Assembly (NCBI RefSeq): GCF_001619985.1
Contig: NW_017264199.1
Location: forward strand, 1-64,000
DNA length: 64,000 nt
Origin: Xylona heveae TC161
Lineage: Eukaryota; Ascomycota; Xylonomycetes; Xylonales; Xylonaceae
Direction: 5' to 3'
The notes under the pieces were generated by a model. The model saw nothing but the letters and a program-made list of their open reading frames with translations. It was not told the origin of the DNA and searched no databases. Position numbers and translations under genes: made by a program. This document shows, in pieces, positions 22,805 to 35,075 of the stretch (position 1 is its first letter; each line of letters opens with the position of its first letter).

Positions 22805-24601
22805 TTAAGGCTTGCAGCGGCCAGCGAATCGGGGATACAAGCAGCATTCCCTAACAGTCCATCTGTTGCAGAGCCAGGCGAGGAAACGCTCCAGACCGAG
22901 ACCGTAACCGCCATGAGGGGACGTACCATATCTATAAAGAAGTTAGATCCCCTGATAATACTCATGCAATGTTTGAAAACACATTGATAGCACTTACTTT
23001 CTCTGGTCAATGTACCAGTAGTATGAGGCAGGATCGATACCCTCGCGCTTGTACGCTTGGAGAAGCTCTTCGTAGTCCCAGATTCTCATGCTGCCACCGA
23101 CAATCTCGCCGACGCCAGGCATCAAGCAGTCGACACTCTCGGTTACGCGAGGGTCAGCCCGCTCCTTTTGCATGTAGAACGCCTTGATCTCGACAGGGAA
23201 ATGGGTCAGGAAGATTGGCCGGTTGATGATGTCGGTCATTTTTCTCTCGGCTGCTTCAGCAATGTCATCGCCAAATTTGTGAGGCTCGCCCTCCTCGTTG
23301 GGAATATCGTGTTCGCGCAACCAGTCGATTGCGTCAGAGTACCTCATACGCAGGAATGGCCGCTGCGGGGCGCGGAAGTCGGGGTTGAGATGTTGAATAG
23401 CTTTGGCAGCCTCGGGATCGGCGAGCACGAGATCAATGACACGGCACATGACGGTCTCAAGGTGATTGAGGAGGTCGTCAAACGTGATGAAATCGAGCTC
23501 AGCTTCAATGTGGGTGTATTCGGACAAGTGGCGTCTGGTCAACGACTTCTCGGCGCGGAAAGAGGGAGCAACACAGAAAACATCTCCGAGGGAGGGCAAG
23601 CAGGTCTCAAGGTAGAGCTGAGATGATTGCGTGAGGTAGGCTTGCTCGCCGTAGTAGTCGAAGCTGAAGAGGGTTGCTCCACCCTCGACTTGGGTCTGCA
23701 CCATACATGGAGGAGAGACCTCAGTAAGTCGGGTCTCCACGTAGGCCTGGCGGAAAGCGCGGAGTACGGCCGCGCGAACCTTCAAGACTGATGAAGCGGT
23801 CTCACCACGGATAACGAGGTGACGGTTATCCAGGAAAGTCTGGGGATCGGCGTCGGGGGCAACGCGAGTGGTAATGGCTTCTTCCGCGCCAGCGGCTTTG
23901 CCAATAACCTCAAAGTAATCGGCATGCAATTCGCGGTTGTCCGGAGCGTGCTGCTTAGGGGGAACTTCACACATCTCGCCGCGGATATCCATGGAGGTCT
24001 CCTGGGTCAAGGTCAAGGCATCGAACGTCTTCGTGAGTGTTCCAGTCAGAACGCATTGGAGGAAGCCATAGCCATCGTAGAGCGTAACAAAGATAACATC
24101 TTTTTGGGACCGCAGACGGTGAACACGTCCAAGTACGCGCACCCGAGTTCCCTTCTCATCAGACTCCTTCGAGGCGGGCCGCAGCTTGACTACCTGGGGG
24201 TCTTTCTCATCGAGCTTGATCTTGACGGCTTTTGGTAAACTGCTGTCTTCGGTAATGATGACTTTCTTGGCTTCCTCCAAAGCCAGCTTACGCTTCTCAT
24301 TCTCCTTCTCGCGGGCAGCCTGCAGCTCCTGTTCCCGAGCGGCCTTTTTCCGTTGTTGTTCGTAGAGGTTGGCCACCTTCTTCAGAGCTGACTTGGCTGC
24401 AGGCTTCCAGTCCAGCTTGTCATCTCCATCGCCGGTTGCCGATTTGCGGGTAGCATATGAAATGCCCTCCGGAGAGATGACATGTCGAGCGTAGGCGTGC
24501 AAAAGGGTCTTGTAAGGATCTTCTTGAGTACCGGCCACGTTGTCGGCGTCGCGGCCCACGTCTTCGTCGACGTATATGGTCTTGGGAGTCACAGCCGCCA
24601 T
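22805..24601 (-). CDS. DED81: Asparaginyl-tRNA synthetase, cytosolic
   Basis: Charges tRNA-Asn with asparagine (class IIb). Exons 22998-24601 and 22805-22931 give 576 aa. The start is [18 protein letters not shown], followed by a Lys/Glu-rich coiled segment (residues about 85-125) typical of eukaryotic AsnRS. The anticodon-binding OB fold is next ([19 protein letters not shown]), then the catalytic core: [20 protein letters not shown], the flipping/motif 2 region [20 protein letters not shown], and motif 3 completed by the last exon ([14 protein letters not shown]). The last intron interrupts KYGTSPHGG. The frame is also open 87 codons upstream, but that stretch looks like 5' UTR with T-runs. 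I see no mitochondrial presequence in the chosen form. Confidence 0.96.
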
Positions 24602-26991
24602 GATTGACTCTTTTAGCAACAGAAAAAAAAAATTGAAAATGAAAGGTCGAAAAATGGTGAAGCGTATCCGAATCTTCCAATTTTGCCTTGGGTAAGGGAG
24701 GTTGCCAAAGGCAATGAATGGTGTGTTTAGATAAGGATACCACTTTTTGCCTGGCGAATTAACTTTTGTTGGAGGGGTTGTGGCCGTGGTGGGTGACTCA
24801 AAAAAGTCCGACCGAGGGGCGACTGTGGCTTGACCATCCACAGCTTTATTTTCAAGCCACACTTTGATTCCGATACCTGTGGCTGGAGAGGCAATCGCTT
24901 AGTCATGATCTTTGATTGGTTGTCGCTTGTTCGTGCAGCTCTTGCTCCGTAGACTCCACGCACTACTTTTAAAGAAGTACTTCCCACCCACAATCTGCAG
25001 AAAAAATACTTTAAATATAGTAGTTTGCAGTAGCAGGCGCCGTCTATAGCGCCTTCCATCGCGCCTTCAAGCGCATATAATTAGAAATAGTCGCTGGATA
25101 GACTACAGTTGTTTTCAAGCTGCTGCTGTCGATCGTTATTCACTTGTTTGCAATGTTGAAAGGCGTCTCCTTTTGGAGCGAGCTGCTTCGTTTCGCGTCT
25201 CAGATACGAGGGGATACCCACAGAGCTTATCCAGGGAAAGGCCTGTCGGTGACGACTTGTAATTTCCTTTTCTACGCCGCCTTACCGCCCAGGACTAGTC
25301 AGGAACCAACAAGAATCGGGACCACCCTTCTCACACCAACCCCTGGATCCGTCGACAAACGAGTGAAAACAATGCTGCGGCCTCTCCATCAGCAGGATAG
25401 CACTCAATCAGGAACAGATCCGGAATACAATCTGCCAATCCCCATAAGGGTGTCATGCATTTTACGGTTATCTCGCTGATGGAAATAAAGGTATTGCTAA
25501 TATGATATTGAACAGTGCAAGCAGCCAGCCTTTGCATGAGCTCGTTGAAAGGTCTCTTGGGACTTGTCTCCACTGTGAGCGACTTCATCACCTCATTAAT
25601 CACGAATGTCATATTGATAGCAGGGGGTGTTCGGATATGCCATTATTAAACCACTTGAGCGAAACATGCTGTTTGTGTTTCAATCCGACTACAGCCTGGG
25701 AAATGGCAGGTCTTGGGATGCTGATACTGTACTGCACTGCGCAGGAGATGATGATTTAATTCGATTGAATAGATCATCATATCACTCCCCGACGGCCACC
25801 CCAAATGAACGAAGCAAAAAGAGGGTCCTGAAAGGTCCAATCTCGCCAGTCCCACGCGGCTAACCAACCTGGTCAGAGGTCGCGCACGTCTTTACTTACA
25901 GCGGCAACCCTTTTTCGCTTGGGACCGAGAGGGTCTGAACGGGTCCAGCCACCTGGTTCAGGTACTCTGAAGATTAATTCTCTGTTCAAGGTACAGTTTT
26001 CCAGGTGCAATATCTCGTTGATCTCTGAGTACTCTGTACCCTTTTGATGGATGAACAATACCTGCCATGATTTTGACTCGAGCATCGCGCCCTCTTGCTA
26101 AATCAATTTCAATATTGACCCCTATCCCTTTTGGGCCAACGGGCGTTTCTTTCATTTCCATTCTCATCTCCCTCGCCCTGACAGCTCTGGCGGATAGCCA
26201 GATGCTCCGTTCCTCTCTTTCTCTCGCACGTTCATTTTCAGAATCGCTCACTTCCTTCGTCTTACCTTTGTTTTCTCGGACGCTCTTTATCTAGCATTTC
26301 ATTCCAACTTTTTTTTTTTCGTATCGCGTCGATTGCGCTCCTTCACCATTCTTCGGCCTTCGTTAATATCACTTTTTCTCAATCTTAAGAGGCGTTGATT
26401 CGTCTTGTCGGCCTCGTTATTTGGTCCCGGCTTGATCTTTTCGCCCATTGTTTTATTCAACGAGCCTTTTGTCTCCTGCAACCTTCCGCATAAACAATAT
26501 TTCCTTCACCCATACCCTGTTAACTCAAGCGCGGGCTTGATTGGATCATATAAACAACCCTTTATAAATTTCCAAAGCGGTTTGCGGTTCTTCCTTTCTT
26601 TGCTTCGAGAGAGCTTTCAGCATTTGGGAATTCCCTTTTATAAAATACCCCAATATAATCGACAGCTTTTTAGCTAGGTCCGAGACCACTTAGGTATCTA
26701 ATCGTCTGGAATTCAAAAACAAGTGCGAGGTCCAAATGTTTTCACTGACGCAAAATTCACTTGGCAGACCCCGCTCCAACTTATTTACTCTTTGATACGA
26801 GCGGAGTGCGAGCAGCATCAAGATAAACTCTTCCTTGGCGCCGTAAACTCACCGACTTTCATCCGCAAATTTTAAATTCCCGTCTATTCTCTCGTCCGGT
26901 CTCCACGCACCGGGCATACCTATAATTCACCACGGCTGTTCTATCGCATCAACTTCGGGACGCCTTTGTCCTGCCTCCGCACCTGCTCAGA
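24602..26991. promoter_or_regulatory. Divergent region with long pyrimidine-rich leader of the Nrd1-like gene
   Basis: 2.4 kb lie between the AsnRS and Nrd1-like start codons. About 26,080-26,990 is strongly CT-rich on the plus strand, as in long fungal 5' UTRs. A short uORF (ATG at about 26735, about 19 codons) lies in it. Frames such as 25873-26251 minus are charged low-complexity by-products of this bias. No gene supported. Confidence 0.5.
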
Positions 26992-29523
26992 ATGCAGAAC
27001 CTTGACGGCTCTTCCGCCACGAGTGGCCGACTCCCTCATGCCCTGTCCAAAGCAAATGGGAACGTTGATCACACTGGATTCTCTCACGGCGCCTTCAATT
27101 CGAACCAGCCATCACTCTCCGGTTATGCGGACCGTCATCCTAGAAGGCCCAATAATGTTCCATCAATCAATACTGGACCGCTCGGTCAAGCCGGCCACCA
27201 AGGCGCTGGGGATTTGACAAGCCCAGGAACCGCTTTCGATATGCAATTTACCCCACTGCTGCCATCTCAGCTCCTCCTTGGAAGTCCCTTTCAGCCAGGC
27301 AGCCCCTCGACGTTTGCATCACCGCAGTTTCCCAGTTTCTCGAGCTTCACACAGCAGAATGGAGCTTCAGCACACCAAGGCCAACAGGGGCAGGTTGGAA
27401 GCCCCCTTCAAGCGCAGCACTCCTCGCTTTCTCCTCAGATGTACCAGAGTCTGGTCTCACCCACCGGATATGGTACCTCTCAATTCCTACCCCAGTCTCC
27501 TCCCAGTGGTTACACGGGCATTGGAGGTCAATCCCTTGGCAGCCCAGCCGGTGCGGTACAGATTTCCCCGGGCATGGTGTCAGGGACTAGTAGAACCGTC
27601 TATCTCGGGAACATTCCCCCAGAGACTTCTGCAGAGGAGATTTTGGGCCACGTGAGAAGCGGTCAAATTGAGTCAGTGAGATTGCTGCCGGATAAGAACT
27701 GCGCCTTCATCTCGTTCTTGGACAGCAACTCAGCAACCCACTTCCACTCTGATGCCATACTAAAGAAACTCTCTATTCGCGGCCAGGATATTAAGATTGG
27801 CTGGGGCAAACCTTCGCAGGTTCCGACCTCGGTAGCCTTGGCGGTCCAGCAGTCTGGAGCCTCAAGAAATGTTTACCTGGGAAATCTCCCAGAGGAAATT
27901 ACCGAGGAGGAGATTCGGGAGGATTTATCCAAGTTTGGCCCCATTGATACCATCAAGATTGTTCGAGAGAAGGCCATTGGCTTTGTTCATTTCTTATCGA
28001 TTGGCAATGCCATCAAGGCTGTCTCTCAGTTGCCTCAGGAAGCGAAGTGGCAAACCCCAAGGCGCGTTTACTATGGAAAGGATCGGTGCGCGTACGTTTC
28101 CAAGACGCAACAGCAAAATGCTGCTCAATATCTGGGCATTGCTCCGGGATACGCTCACGCACTCAACTCTACGGATCGGGATTTGATCTCGAATGCTCTG
28201 GCACAACAATCCGTTGCAGCGGCGGCAGTGGCTACCTCTGCTGGTGGGGTCAACAACGTTGGCAATCGCACCGTATACCTCGGTAATATTCACCCTGAGA
28301 CTACAATTGAGGAGATCTGCAATGTTGTTAGAGGCGGACTTCTTCACCATATTCGATACATTCCCGATAAGCACATTTGTTTTGTCACCTTTATCGACCC
28401 CACTGCGGCCGCATCATTTTATGCCCTCTGCAACCTACAAGGCCTCATGATCCACAATCGGAGGCTCAAGATTGGTTGGGGAAAGCATTCCGGAGCGTTG
28501 CCTCCGGCTATTGCTCTGGCGGTGAGCGGCGGTGCCTCGCGCAATGTCTATATTGGTAATTTGGACGAGGCATGGAGCGAGGAGCGCCTGAAACAGGATT
28601 TCTCAGAGTACGGTGAAATTGAGCTTGTCAACACTTTGCGGGAGAAGAGCTGCGCCTTTGTAAATTTCACCAACATTGCCAACGCGATCAAGGCTATTGA
28701 AGGTATTCGCGGCCGTGAAGAATACAAGCGGTTCAAGGTCAACTTTGGCAAAGACCGATGCGGCAACCCTCCTCGACAAGGCAACAACCAACAGGGTTCC
28801 CAACAAGCTGGAACTCCCAGTGGCCGGGACGGCGTTGCATCTCCTCCGCCGATTGCCAGCGGTCTGCAGCCCAGCTTGAGCCAAGGCTCCGCGAATAGCC
28901 CTACCGGCTCAGCCCTGTCCCCTGCCGCCGGCTCCACTGGCGCTGCCTCCGGAAAAGGACCCAGCCAGCAACAGTCACAATTTGCTCCTACCCCTTCAAC
29001 GGTCCTCAATGCGGGCAACAGTAACCCATTGACATTGTACTTGAGCCAAGTATCGGCGCAGCAAGGCCAGCCGTCGGCACCCGGGCAGGATCCTTACACA
29101 TTACTCGCTCTTCAACAGCAACAGCAACAGGTTCTGGCCGCACAGCAAGCCGCTCTGTATGGCGGAGCTGGTGGTGACTTGGAATCTATTCAGCAGCAGG
29201 GGCAGGGAAATTCCAACTCCCTTGGCGTTAACGGAGCCTCTGCTGCCTCAAGCGGTCCTGGCTTGACGCCGCCTTCCAATCTTAACCTCAACGTTGCACG
29301 TGGACAGCACGCTCGTGCAATTAGTCTCCCCGTTTTCTCTCAAGGACCCTTTGGTCAGCATCAATCTTCTCAACAGCAGCAGCAACAGCAGCAGCAATCT
29401 CAGGGTGGCTTCGGCGGCATGAACTCCGTTTTTGGAGGTTTTGGGCCCAACGCTTACGGCCTTGCCATCCAAGGTGAAAGCGGACTTCCCCGCTGGACCG
29501 AAGAAGAGGCAGGAGCTCAGTAA
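26992..29523 (+). CDS. nrd1: Four-RRM RNA-binding protein, Nrd1/Msa2-like
   Basis: An intronless 843-aa protein like S. pombe Nrd1 (negative regulator of differentiation), which binds mRNA and represses mating genes. The N-terminal 200 residues are Ser/Gln/Gly-rich. Four RRMs follow, at about 200-275 ([18 protein letters not shown]), 292-365 ([17 protein letters not shown]), 426-500 ([18 protein letters not shown]) and 517-590 ([17 protein letters not shown]). RNP1-like segments are CAFISF, IGFVHF, CFVTF and CAFVNF. RRM1 and RRM3 share a distinctive KIGWGK tail, while RRM2 and RRM4 share a YGKDRC/FGKDRC tail. The C-terminal 240 residues are Gln/Ser/Gly-rich with polyQ runs, ending [10 protein letters not shown]. 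Long leader and low-complexity ends suggest post-transcriptional control and granule association, which is inference. Confidence 0.92.
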   Translation: MQNLDGSSATSGRLPHALSKANGNVDHTGFSHGAFNSNQPSLSGYADRHPRRPNNVPSINTGPLGQAGHQGAGDLTSPGTAFDMQFTPLLPSQLLLGSPFQPGSPSTFASPQFPSFSSFTQQNGASAHQGQQGQVGSPLQAQHSSLSPQMYQSLVSPTGYGTSQFLPQSPPSGYTGIGGQSLGSPAGAVQISPGMVSGTSRTVYLGNIPPETSAEEILGHVRSGQIESVRLLPDKNCAFISFLDSNSATHFHSDAILKKLSIRGQDIKIGWGKPSQVPTSVALAVQQSGASRNVYLGNLPEEITEEEIREDLSKFGPIDTIKIVREKAIGFVHFLSIGNAIKAVSQLPQEAKWQTPRRVYYGKDRCAYVSKTQQQNAAQYLGIAPGYAHALNSTDRDLISNALAQQSVAAAAVATSAGGVNNVGNRTVYLGNIHPETTIEEICNVVRGGLLHHIRYIPDKHICFVTFIDPTAAASFYALCNLQGLMIHNRRLKIGWGKHSGALPPAIALAVSGGASRNVYIGNLDEAWSEERLKQDFSEYGEIELVNTLREKSCAFVNFTNIANAIKAIEGIRGREEYKRFKVNFGKDRCGNPPRQGNNQQGSQQAGTPSGRDGVASPPPIASGLQPSLSQGSANSPTGSALSPAAGSTGAASGKGPSQQQSQFAPTPSTVLNAGNSNPLTLYLSQVSAQQGQPSAPGQDPYTLLALQQQQQQVLAAQQAALYGGAGGDLESIQQQGQGNSNSLGVNGASAASSGPGLTPPSNLNLNVARGQHARAISLPVFSQGPFGQHQSSQQQQQQQQQSQGGFGGMNSVFGGFGPNAYGLAIQGESGLPRWTEEEAGAQ

Positions 29524-30425
29524 ATAAATATTTCGACTTTTCAATCTTGATCACTTTCTAATTCATCTTCTTTCCTCCATTTTTCTTGCTTCGTTGTGTC
29601 TATTTTTCCATCACATCATTTATTTTTAATTCTCTTTTTTATTTTTTTTTATTTTTTTCCCTTTTTCTTCTAATTTTTTATCTTTTATTGCCAACTTCTT
29701 TTGCCATTCAATTAACTTCTCCTGCCACCTCATGATATCTTGATTTGTTCGTCGCACTCGTCGGGCATTTCTTTGTAAACTACATTTGTATCTGGACTAC
29801 TACCTCCTCCCATACTGGTAATATTCTTCTTTGATTGAACATGCCATGAGCCGAAATATTCATCTTTAGCTTGGCGAGGCAAGGTTGCTGTGCAGAGCGC
29901 GCAAATACAATTCTCTAGCTGCTTACATATCATTATCATAAATTCTTATAAACCCCTTTATTCGAATCGAAAGATTCCCTTTGATGGACATTTCTTTCTC
30001 AATGACAATCGATAGTGAGCTCTCCGCTGAGAATGATTGTACAATACAAGAGTATTACCACAGGTTCCACAAATGCAATGAAGAAGTGATAGGAACGTTA
30101 ATCGGGAGCTTTGGTCCAAGTTGACCCGGTTTCGGCGTGAGGAGTAAGCTTTGATGTAAAATTCCCCTTGAGTCATGGAAATTATTTAGTCTAGAAAGTC
30201 ATTACGCCTGAGCAGTAGACTCGTTAGGTCAGAATTGGACTCGTGCGGCCCACTAGACCCGGGCAATGATTGAGTGAGAGGGGATTCTAGGAGTGCCCGT
30301 TATCATTTTATTGAGGAACTCGCGTTAATCAGGGTTGCAAAGCGACCATTATGGAATTGAGAGCACAGATTTAAAAATGCTCGTCAATGGCCCCAAAAAC
30401 ACGGCAAGATGGGAGCTGAACCTTC
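29524..30425. other. Convergent 3' region, T-rich
   Basis: About 29,530-29,710 is T-rich (many TTTTT and TTTATT runs), fitting the 3' UTR of the Nrd1-like gene. The rest is unremarkable up to the Iwr1 stop codon. No gene supported. Confidence 0.5.
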
Positions 30426-32110
30426 TCATGACGAATCGCTTTCATTATCGTCGTGCATCCCATTTCCGGCGCTGGTAGACCAGGCATGTCGTTTCCATGG
30501 GTAACGAACCATGTCTTCGTCATCATCGCTCCATGCGGCATTGTCGGCATCATATTCTTCTTCGTCTGAGCCACCCTGACGAAAATGGTACGCTCCTCGG
30601 TCAAACTCGTCTTCAGAATCTACTTCTTCCTCGGGGTAATCCGCTGCGTAGTAATTCTCGGCTAAGGAAAACAAGTCAGCTTCCTGATACAGAAGAATGC
30701 AAAGAAAATGGCGTATTCTGCATCCCTGTACTAACTTCACAAGCCAAAAGAAGGAAGAAAGCAGGAGCGGGAGAAGGAAAGAGAGCTTACCATTTTCATC
30801 TTCCTCTTCGCTGTTCCAGTCTTTATCGCTATCGTCTTCGTCTTCAGCGTAAGTTTCCCAAATGGGCTGATCCTCTTCCGTGATGACCAAAAAACCAATA
30901 TTCTTCTCTGATCCCATCATGTTATTGAAATCAGACCCATCAGCGAGTCCGGGGTGACGAATATAAGTATCATAAACGTAATCCTCGTCATCGCTAGTGT
31001 GAGTTTCCATTTCATTGAACGGATCGTGCTGCTCCACTTTTTCTCTCTCCTCTGGATGCCTATCTTTGTATCGAAGTGCCGGAACCTTAGGCTTGAGCTT
31101 CAGCTTAGGGCTCGCGCCTGGCGACGGTTGAGTAGATTGGAACTTCTGGATTTCTTGCAGCGCAACATCCTGGAGTTGCTCCGCTAGGCAACTCGACTCA
31201 TAGTCCCAATCACTGGCCTTGCTTTGGACAGTCTGACCTTGTTTCGAGGGTTGGGCAGTTCCCAAGATCCTGGGCTTTGTCTGACTCCAGTTTTCTTCTC
31301 GCCATTTCTTCTCCTCTGCGCTGGCCCCTGGTCGCTTTCGTGGTCGTAATGTCTCCTCTTCTTTCTCAACAGCCTCATGATCAATGATCTTTGTAGAAGT
31401 TTGTGACTGTGCTCCAGGCGTTGTAGTTCCAATGAGGTTCAGAAGACTTCGAGGCTTCTTGAGATCCCGTTGCCGTTCGATAAACACGGCCACATCGGAT
31501 TTCTCTCCTCGCTTGCGTTTCTGCACGCCTCCAGAGGGTCCTTGCGTAAAATGCGCGTGTGCTGGCCGAGTAAGCTGAAACAATCTCGGCTGAGTTACAT
31601 GTGATGATGGATGACCAGGAGGCGATAGTGTGTTCTCCGACTCTGGCTTCGGAGGCGAAAGAGTGGGGGCCGAAGCTGATGATAACGTCGTATTACTTGC
31701 AGGTGTGGAAGGACGGCCATTGTCTGGGTGGAGAGTAGTGGGATCGTCACGAGCTTTGGGAATGGTTGCAGGAGTATTTTCAGGTTCTGCCACAGTCGTC
31801 TTAACCACTGGGACTTGTTGCCGACCATGCGTACTCGACTGGTTGAGCGCCTTATGCTGGGAATTGGGTGCCGTATCTAGACTCACGTCCGTGTCACCCT
31901 GAACACGGCGAAAGACAAAGTCTGCAAAGCGTGGTTTCTTCTGTTGGTGTTCTGCCTGAATGTCTGAGAAATTGGCGTCAGCAGGTATACGCAAGAATCC
32001 AACCACTTTACTACTCAGGGTTCGTTTCGATAATAGGACTCACATAAGGCATCGACAGGTTCCTCGCCTTTTTTGCGCTTTACGCACACTTTCTCTGGCG
32101 GCAAAGACAT
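30426..32110 (-). CDS. iwr1: Iwr1-like RNA polymerase II nuclear import factor
   Basis: Iwr1 binds assembled RNA polymerase II and takes it into the nucleus through importin alpha. Exons 32044-32110, 30791-31963 and 30426-30661 give 491 aa. The first exon encodes MSLPPEKVCVKRKKGEEPVD, an Arg/Lys-rich start typical of the family. Joining to the acceptor at 31964-31966 restores the conserved LYIQ stretch, followed by KKPRFADFVFRRVQ. A long disordered middle follows. The Iwr1 domain runs across the last intron: DYVYDTYIRHPG, WETYAEDEDDSDKDWNSEEE, then AENYYAADYPEEEVDSEDE. The acidic C-terminus is usual. An earlier AAAG acceptor would retain extra residues (VGFLRIPADANFSD) that do not match the family. 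Confidence 0.9.
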
Positions 32111-32872
32111 CTTGACGATCAATTGTTGACCCTCCGCGTATCACGCTGAGAAAGTTGTTTGGTCTCTGTGACGTTACGGCTCGACTAATGGATTCCCGCC
32201 AACCCATCCCCCAAGCGAGCCCAAGGAGTAAACATATGGAAACATGTTGTAGCCAGATTCTGGTTAAAACTATTTCGTTTTTAAATTTTTAAATTGTATA
32301 TACAGAGCCATATAATATTGACATAGCGCTGTATTCATTTTGGTCTACTTTTCAAGCGCTTCAATTTATCGGAACGTGGCATGTTAGGATGTTTCCCCAT
32401 AAAAACTGTGTGGGTTTTGTGCCTTCACAAGCGTGGGTTGGCGGCTGATCCATAGGCCGCGACCTGATCTATTATGATAGGCACGAGAAGTAGAATAACG
32501 TGGAGAATACATTTTAAATAAAGGTCTTATCATGAAATCGATGACCGACCACCTCCTCAAATTATTTAACAAGAAATGGTATTGAACTGTCAAACGAGAT
32601 GATCTGCCCTCGTTGCGCAAGACGCCCCTGGAAAGGAGGGACAGAAGAGTCTTGTCCGAAAGGAATTAAACAATAAAGAAATATCATTTTTCTGGGAGGG
32701 GAATATTGAAATGGCTTGCACTGTGAATGTATCACGTAGGTCCCGCTAATACGGACAAGAAAATGCAGGGTGCTTTTGCCCGCTACAGATGGCAAAGGTT
32801 GATTTCGACCTTCAAAGTTCCCATGGCCTCTAGGAACCGTCAGTAAACGTCAGTAAAAACATATCTTCCGCT
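32111..32872. promoter_or_regulatory. Intergenic, Iwr1 promoter side
   Basis: 762 bp between the Iwr1 start and the stop of the 231-aa gene. It is AT-rich around 32,280-32,330 (AAATTTTTAAATTG). It may contain a small last exon of the 231-aa gene (32812-32829). Nothing else is supported. Confidence 0.45.
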
Positions 32873-33568
32873 TCAGGAGCTTACCGATATGCTCTGAGCC
32901 TGTGGAGAAACTAGCATTTCAGGCTCCATCCAAGGATATTTTAACTTTCCCTTGGTGAACTCGACCATGCCGTACTTGGGCATAAACCGATCTGGCCCTG
33001 ACTTTGAACGCTTGCGAATGGGAGGCACGTTCTTCTCCTCAAGGAATCGATAGTAGCGGCATTGCAAGCCTTGACATGGGCGCTGAGGGCTGAAGTAGGC
33101 GTTGTATCGCTCAACCACCCCATCGCCTACGCCTTCACCCACTCCTTCTCGTCCTTCCCACGGTTTCTTTTTGTCGATCCGCCAATACCAGATGAAATAG
33201 CATTGCTCTGCGGTATACTTTGGACGGGGTTCACGCAACTCCCGGTCATGCTCCTCGACCGCGGCCCTAGAAGGCTCTCGAGTCTGGTACAAGCGCGCAT
33301 CCAAGCCCGGATGAGGTAGGACTGGTGTTTGCAACTCCATTCGCGTTCGTATTGCCGGCCTCGGGGTTTCAGGAGGACTAGGGTACCTGGATTGGCTGTA
33401 GGCCACTGATTGTTGCGAGATTGAGATCCTGTTGCTCTGTGATGGGTTCAGACAGTTTCCAATTGCCATCACCTGGCCGGACGGTCCCGTTGAAGGCTGT
33501 GCAACAGTAACTCTACGGCCTTGGTTCTGTTGTGATGTCCTAGACCATTCAAATTTGGTATCTCGCAT
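32873..33568 (-). CDS. Putative fungal regulator with Myb/SANT-like domain
   Basis: A 231-aa protein. The N-terminal 120 residues are Ser/Gln/Pro-rich and likely disordered. The conserved part starts KYTAEQCYFIWYWRIDKKKPW, continues VVERYNAYFSPQRPCQGLQC and RYYRFLEEKNVPP, and ends with KYPWMEPEM. This Trp/Tyr-spaced three-helix pattern resembles the Myb/SANT-like domains of small Eurotiales regulators, though I cannot name the family. A Gly-Val-Gly-Glu repeat (GREGVGEGVGDGV) is inserted between helices 1 and 2. I start at the Met at 33568, since the 69 upstream codons lack domain character. A GTAAGC at the end (32879-32884) could splice to 32812-32829 and change the last residues to RPWEL. 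The gene's upstream side is a desert of nearly 7 kb. Confidence 0.6.
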   Translation of the reverse strand: MRDTKFEWSRTSQQNQGRRVTVAQPSTGPSGQVMAIGNCLNPSQSNRISISQQSVAYSQSRYPSPPETPRPAIRTRMELQTPVLPHPGLDARLYQTREPSRAAVEEHDRELREPRPKYTAEQCYFIWYWRIDKKKPWEGREGVGEGVGDGVVERYNAYFSPQRPCQGLQCRYYRFLEEKNVPPIRKRSKSGPDRFMPKYGMVEFTKGKLKYPWMEPEMLVSPQAQSISVSS

Positions 33569-35075
33569 CTCGAACACGAGGGAGGAAAGCAGGGCGTATA
33601 AGAGTGGGGGGAAAAACAATTTTAATTCAACGAAGCTAGTGAGGATTTGACAATTGATGATACGTTGAAAGCAAGAATTGGCCAAGGTTGGGCGGCAATT
33701 ATATATAATAGTGGAGGAAGTGTCTGCGGGGCACGGGGGGAATCCACCGCGGCTCCAAAATCCTGGAGCGGTCATTCAATGCAAAATCTAAAATTCGGTG
33801 TGCAACAATTCGAGGTCGGAAGGCATCACCGGCTGCTAGGCAGTCAAATCCCCGCGATTCATTGGCAAGCTAGATCGAAATTCGATCATCAGACCCCAAT
33901 CGCAGCTGGTGTGGCAAGCAATCCCTGACGTCTGCTCAGGAAAGATCGTCCATTAGACGTTTCCGTAAATGCGGGTCAGGAGCAAAAAGCGTCTAAAATG
34001 TAGCTGCTGGACTAGTCAGTCTCCAATATGCATTTGCAGATATGAATATCAATGAGAAAGTCTCAAGGCATCGGGCATTCATTAAGCCATGCAGACGATG
34101 ACTGAACCTTAATCATAGAACGACTGAAGTGAAACCAGAGCAACGGTGATTGGCGGCAAGGGAAACCCTACACCGCCGAACGTTGGCATCTTGGGGGGCG
34201 CACGTTGCAGGATTGTGGCCGGCAGTCAAGCCGTCTTCGCACACGCCACTGAAACCAAAATATGCAACAAGTAATTATCTATGCAGATGCAATGCTCGAA
34301 ACACTCCACTGAAATAAAGATATATGTCCGTCAGTAGTGCCAATAAGTAGACGCAAAAGATGTAAATCATCTCTTCTGTGGCTTTTTGAAAGAGAAAACA
34401 AGTACTTGCGCTGGGTCTCTTGCGTTAGTGAAAACAATGCTATGACCACAATAGTAGGAAGAACCGGGCACCACCCTTGTACGGTACAGTACACCAGGAG
34501 GCCTCTGCGGAGATGAGACGCGATGGTCAGATAATACGGATACAGGGCGCCTATAAGGATCTTAAATTGATGGGAGCTTGAGACCTTCCCATAGGTTGTT
34601 GAGATTCGTCTTTGGCAGCAGAGGTTGTCTGGTCTGTGTCGCTCCTCGCAAGTATTTGCTATCTCAAGAACAGCGCAACTGCAATTGATCTGCTTGCTTT
34701 TCAGCAGCGAAGTGCATGTCTCGAGGGTATTTGGCCTGGGAGCACAATGCATGATGGCGATCAGACCTAATCTGAGTATGGCTGAAGCCAACTCCACAGC
34801 GAGTGGTGCATATTAAGATGACTCCATCGCTTCTGTCATTTTTGTCGTGCTACGAACGATGCGCGCGCACGGGCATTTCGCTTGGCCGTCTGAACTCTAT
34901 TACCTGAGAGTCGACATTAGTGTAGTTTGTGAGGAGACTGTGTTGTAAAGGTTGCCAGTCACGAGGGCGACCGTCCTGCCGAGTTCTCAGACATTGCTCT
35001 CAATTACGCCAATGATTCGCATGGCAGACTGTTCTTTTCGAGCAATTGCAAGCTCAATTCAAAGACATTACCACC

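Noticed and set aside
23057-23626. 189-codon plus-strand frame
   Set aside because: Antisense shadow of the asparaginyl-tRNA synthetase catalytic domain.
25873-26251. Charged minus-strand frames opposite the CT-rich leader
   Set aside because: Arg/Glu-rich translation is a by-product of pyrimidine bias.
34279-34797. 172-codon minus-strand frame with a hydrophobic stretch
   Set aside because: No recognisable fold, no splice or start support; expected by chance in a 6.8-kb gap.
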